Source: Porphyrobacter sp. ULC335 (lineage in GTDB: Bacteria; Pseudomonadota; Alphaproteobacteria; Sphingomonadales; Sphingomonadaceae). Taken from it: a stretch of DNA of 64,000 nucleotides. The position numbers and the translations under genes were made by a program. The notes under the pieces were generated by a model. The model searched no databases and had not been told where the DNA came from. It saw only the letters and a list, made by a program, of their open reading frames with translations. Positions 62,126 to 64,000 of the stretch are shown here, in pieces. The DNA is taken from NCBI RefSeq assembly GCF_025917005.1, contig NZ_CP078091.1:2108001-2172000 (forward strand), in the 5' to 3' direction. The stretch's first letter is position 1. The number at the start of each line of letters is the position of its first letter.

Positions 62126-63835
62126 ATGCCTGCAACCACACGCCGTAGCTTCATGACCAAGACGGCGACCCTTGCCGCGCTTGCTCCGGTGCTCGCCAGT
62201 ACGGCCAAAACGGCAAGCGCACAGGTTGCGGGCCGCAAGCTGGTGCTTGAAACCCGCGACATGGACATGGTCGTCGATGGCATCACGTGCCGGGTGAGGG
62301 CCTATAATGGCCAGGTGCCCGGTCCGCCGATCCGGACTCGGCCCGGTGAGAAGATGACGATTACCCTCAAGAACGGCCTCGCCCCGGTCAGCAGTGAAGG
62401 ATGGAACGGCGATCACAATGTGCCGCACGGCCTGGGCGATACCAACCTGCATTTCCATGGGCTCGACGTGCGTCCGCACCTGTTCGAACCCTTGGGCACG
62501 CTGGATCCGCTGGCAAAGATGATTGCGATCAAGCCGGGCGATTCCCTCGATTACCCGCTTGAAATCCCCCTCGATCATCCGCCCGGCCTCTATTGGTACC
62601 ATCCGCACAAGCATGGCGCGACGGCGGTTCAGGCGGCCTCCGGGATGGCCGGGCCGATCATCATCTCGGGGCCGATCGACGAGGTGCCGGAAATCAAGGC
62701 GGCCAAGGAGATCCTGCTGGTGGTGCAGGATCTCGGCCTGTTCCCGGATGACGGGCATTCATGGTCCTATGCCCCGCAGCAGAATGCCATGTGGCAGACC
62801 TTCGCGCAGGAAGAGGTGACGATCTACGATCCTTACACCGGCAAGCCCAATCCCCAGCCGCAGCTGAGGCAGGGCTTCACCACCGGCGACTATGCGCGGC
62901 GATATTTCCTGCTCAACGGTAAGCCCTTCTTCCTCGAAACCCACGATCCGGCGAACTCCAAGTGCCCCCCGGTTGCCAAGGGTAAGCAGCCCGCCCAGTG
63001 CCCCATTGGCAAGCAGTTGCCGGTGGAGCGCTATGAACTGGTGCCCGGGCAAGTCGTGCGCTTCCGCATGCTCAATGGCTGTACCGACAACATGATGCCG
63101 ATCACTGTCGATGGCCATGACATGCACCTGCTGGCGATGGACGGCCGCAATTTCCCTCGGGTCCAGACCATCCCGAAGAGCACGTCGTCGCAGGTGACAC
63201 TGGCCCCGGCTAACCGTGCCGAGTTCCTGATCAAGGCCGGGAAGCCCGGCAAATACGCGATCCGGCAACTGCCCCAGAACGAGCAATTCCTGTATAGCGA
63301 CGGCAAGGTCATTGCCGAAATCGTCGTCAAGGACGCGCCGCCCGTCGACATGAAACTGCCGACCGACCTGCCTGTCATCTCGCGCTATTATCCGCTGATC
63401 AGACCCGAACAGGTCAAGCGCCGGCGCAATTTCGTGCTGACCGAAGCCTTTCCCGCCGTGCTCAACCCCTATGTCGGTGGCGATTTCCTGATCAACAACA
63501 TGCAATATGGCGAACAGGAGGTGCCAACCGTCGTCCGGATCGGCGATGTCGAGGAATGGAATCTGAGCGTTCCCGACAATGGCGGCAGCGAAGGGCACCC
63601 GTTCCACATTCATGTGAATGGCTTCGAGGTGATCTCGATTGGCGGAGTCGCGCAACCGCCCGGGTTGATCCTGGACACGGTCTGGCTGCCCGCCGGCAAA
63701 CCCGTAGTGGTGCGCACGGTATTCAAGGAGTTCGCCGGCAAGGCCGTCTATCACTGCCACATCCTGCCGCATGAAGACACGGGCATGATGCAGAATTTCC
63801 TGATCCTGCCCGAGGGCGGCCATCATCATGGCTAG
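62126..63835 (+). CDS. Tat-exported multicopper oxidase
   Basis: A 569-residue multicopper oxidase with a twin-arginine signal (TTRRSFMTKTATLAALAPVLAS). All copper motifs are present: NLHFHGLDV, YWYHPHKHGAT, HPFHIHVNGFEV and VYHCHILPHEDTGMM (T1 Cys between His pair, axial Met). Typical of CotA/FtsP/CueO-like laccases; a Met-rich CueO loop is not evident. Ends HHHG. 32 bp after the haem lipoprotein. Confidence 0.93.
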   Translation: MPATTRRSFMTKTATLAALAPVLASTAKTASAQVAGRKLVLETRDMDMVVDGITCRVRAYNGQVPGPPIRTRPGEKMTITLKNGLAPVSSEGWNGDHNVPHGLGDTNLHFHGLDVRPHLFEPLGTLDPLAKMIAIKPGDSLDYPLEIPLDHPPGLYWYHPHKHGATAVQAASGMAGPIIISGPIDEVPEIKAAKEILLVVQDLGLFPDDGHSWSYAPQQNAMWQTFAQEEVTIYDPYTGKPNPQPQLRQGFTTGDYARRYFLLNGKPFFLETHDPANSKCPPVAKGKQPAQCPIGKQLPVERYELVPGQVVRFRMLNGCTDNMMPITVDGHDMHLLAMDGRNFPRVQTIPKSTSSQVTLAPANRAEFLIKAGKPGKYAIRQLPQNEQFLYSDGKVIAEIVVKDAPPVDMKLPTDLPVISRYYPLIRPEQVKRRRNFVLTEAFPAVLNPYVGGDFLINNMQYGEQEVPTVVRIGDVEEWNLSVPDNGGSEGHPFHIHVNGFEVISIGGVAQPPGLILDTVWLPAGKPVVVRTVFKEFAGKAVYHCHILPHEDTGMMQNFLILPEGGHHHG

Positions 63836-63864
63836 CGGTCTCTCGCCCACGAAAAACGGCGCGG

Positions 63865-63892
63865 AAGTTGCCTCCCGCGCCGTCATTGTCAG
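63865..63892 (-). terminator. Intrinsic terminator of the leftward gene at the window end
   Basis: ACGGCGCGG and CCGCGCCGT form a perfect 9-bp stem with a 10-base loop; on the minus strand the stem is followed by TTTTTC. It would end the leftward gene (stop at 63908) and may also slow transcription from the multicopper oxidase. Confidence 0.7.
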
Positions 63893-63907
63893 CTTAGGCG
63901 CCGGTGG

Positions 63908-64000
63908 CTAAAGCTTCACCTCGGCCACCTTGTCCTTGTAATCCTTCTTCGGATCGATCCCGACCAGCATCTTGATCCCTGCCACCAGCGAGGAGGCGTC
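63908..64000 (-). CDS. C-terminal end of an unidentified protein (partial)
   Basis: The last 30 codons of a leftward gene before TAG at 63908-63910, reading SSLVAGIKMLVGIDPKKD and then YKDKVAEVKL. Lysine-rich, helical end. Too short to name. It is followed by a good intrinsic terminator. Confidence 0.7.
   Translation of the reverse strand, partial: DASSLVAGIKMLVGIDPKKDYKDKVAEVKL

Overview
This 64 kb window is a high-GC chromosome segment of an alphaproteobacterium. The gene set and protein style point to Sphingomonadales, most likely the Erythrobacteraceae (Erythrobacter/Porphyrobacter-like). The evidence is OxyR, RNase D and AspRS of alphaproteobacterial type, an elongator tRNA-Met of alphaproteobacterial type, a perfect TTAA-N7-TTAA CtrA-type site, and spermidine synthesis by the carboxyspermidine route. 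No phage, transposase or CRISPR array was seen. Genus-level placement is inference.

Layout. 0-12.2 kb is mostly housekeeping: a truncated thiamine-diphosphate enzyme, an LplT-like MFS lysophospholipid transporter, pgsA, oxyR, rnd, aspS, the acpP-fabF-mltG fatty-acid/peptidoglycan block, a 2H phosphoesterase and tRNA-Met(CAT). 12.2-19.7 kb is a signalling and surface block, all on the minus strand: an EAL c-di-GMP phosphodiesterase, a subtilisin autotransporter with KGRIRIF repeats, a TPR hybrid histidine kinase and a single-domain response regulator. 19.9-28.4 kb is an accessory stretch of small secreted or membrane proteins (DUF4189, ankyrin, unknown exported proteins, LytTR regulator, alpha/beta hydrolase, stand-alone LuxR HTH, DoxX).

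28.5-41.0 kb is the most unusual part. An inositol-phosphate activation pathway is built into an ABC-type capsule export locus. It holds inositol-3-phosphate synthase, a CTP:inositol-1-phosphate cytidylyltransferase-like enzyme, two CDP-alcohol phosphotransferases (one resembling the synthase part of thermophile di-inositol-phosphate enzymes), three GT4 glycosyltransferases, KpsE-, KpsM- and KpsT-like export proteins (the ATPase has an extra ~240-residue TPR-like tail) and a Wza/KpsD-like outer-membrane lipoprotein. Several ORFs overlap by 1-4 bases, so this is one translationally coupled operon. I infer that it makes and exports an inositol-phosphate-containing or inositol-lipid-anchored glycan.

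41.0-48.5 kb (minus strand) holds an AceE-like thiamine-diphosphate dehydrogenase, a DbpA-type DEAD-box helicase, btaB and btaA for the phosphorus-free betaine lipid DGTS, and a threonine-dehydratase-like enzyme. 48.6-56.0 kb is a spermidine locus: carboxynorspermidine dehydrogenase, carboxynorspermidine decarboxylase and ornithine decarboxylase behind a 214-nt leader. A GxxExxY gene sits inside it as a tiny cassette bounded by 21-bp inverted repeats, and there is a DUF3137/LemA divergent pair. 56.4-63.8 kb is a redox module: a single-chain (eukaryote-style) xanthine-dehydrogenase-family molybdoenzyme, a CxxCH haem lipoprotein and a Tat-exported multicopper oxidase. The window ends inside a minus-strand gene.
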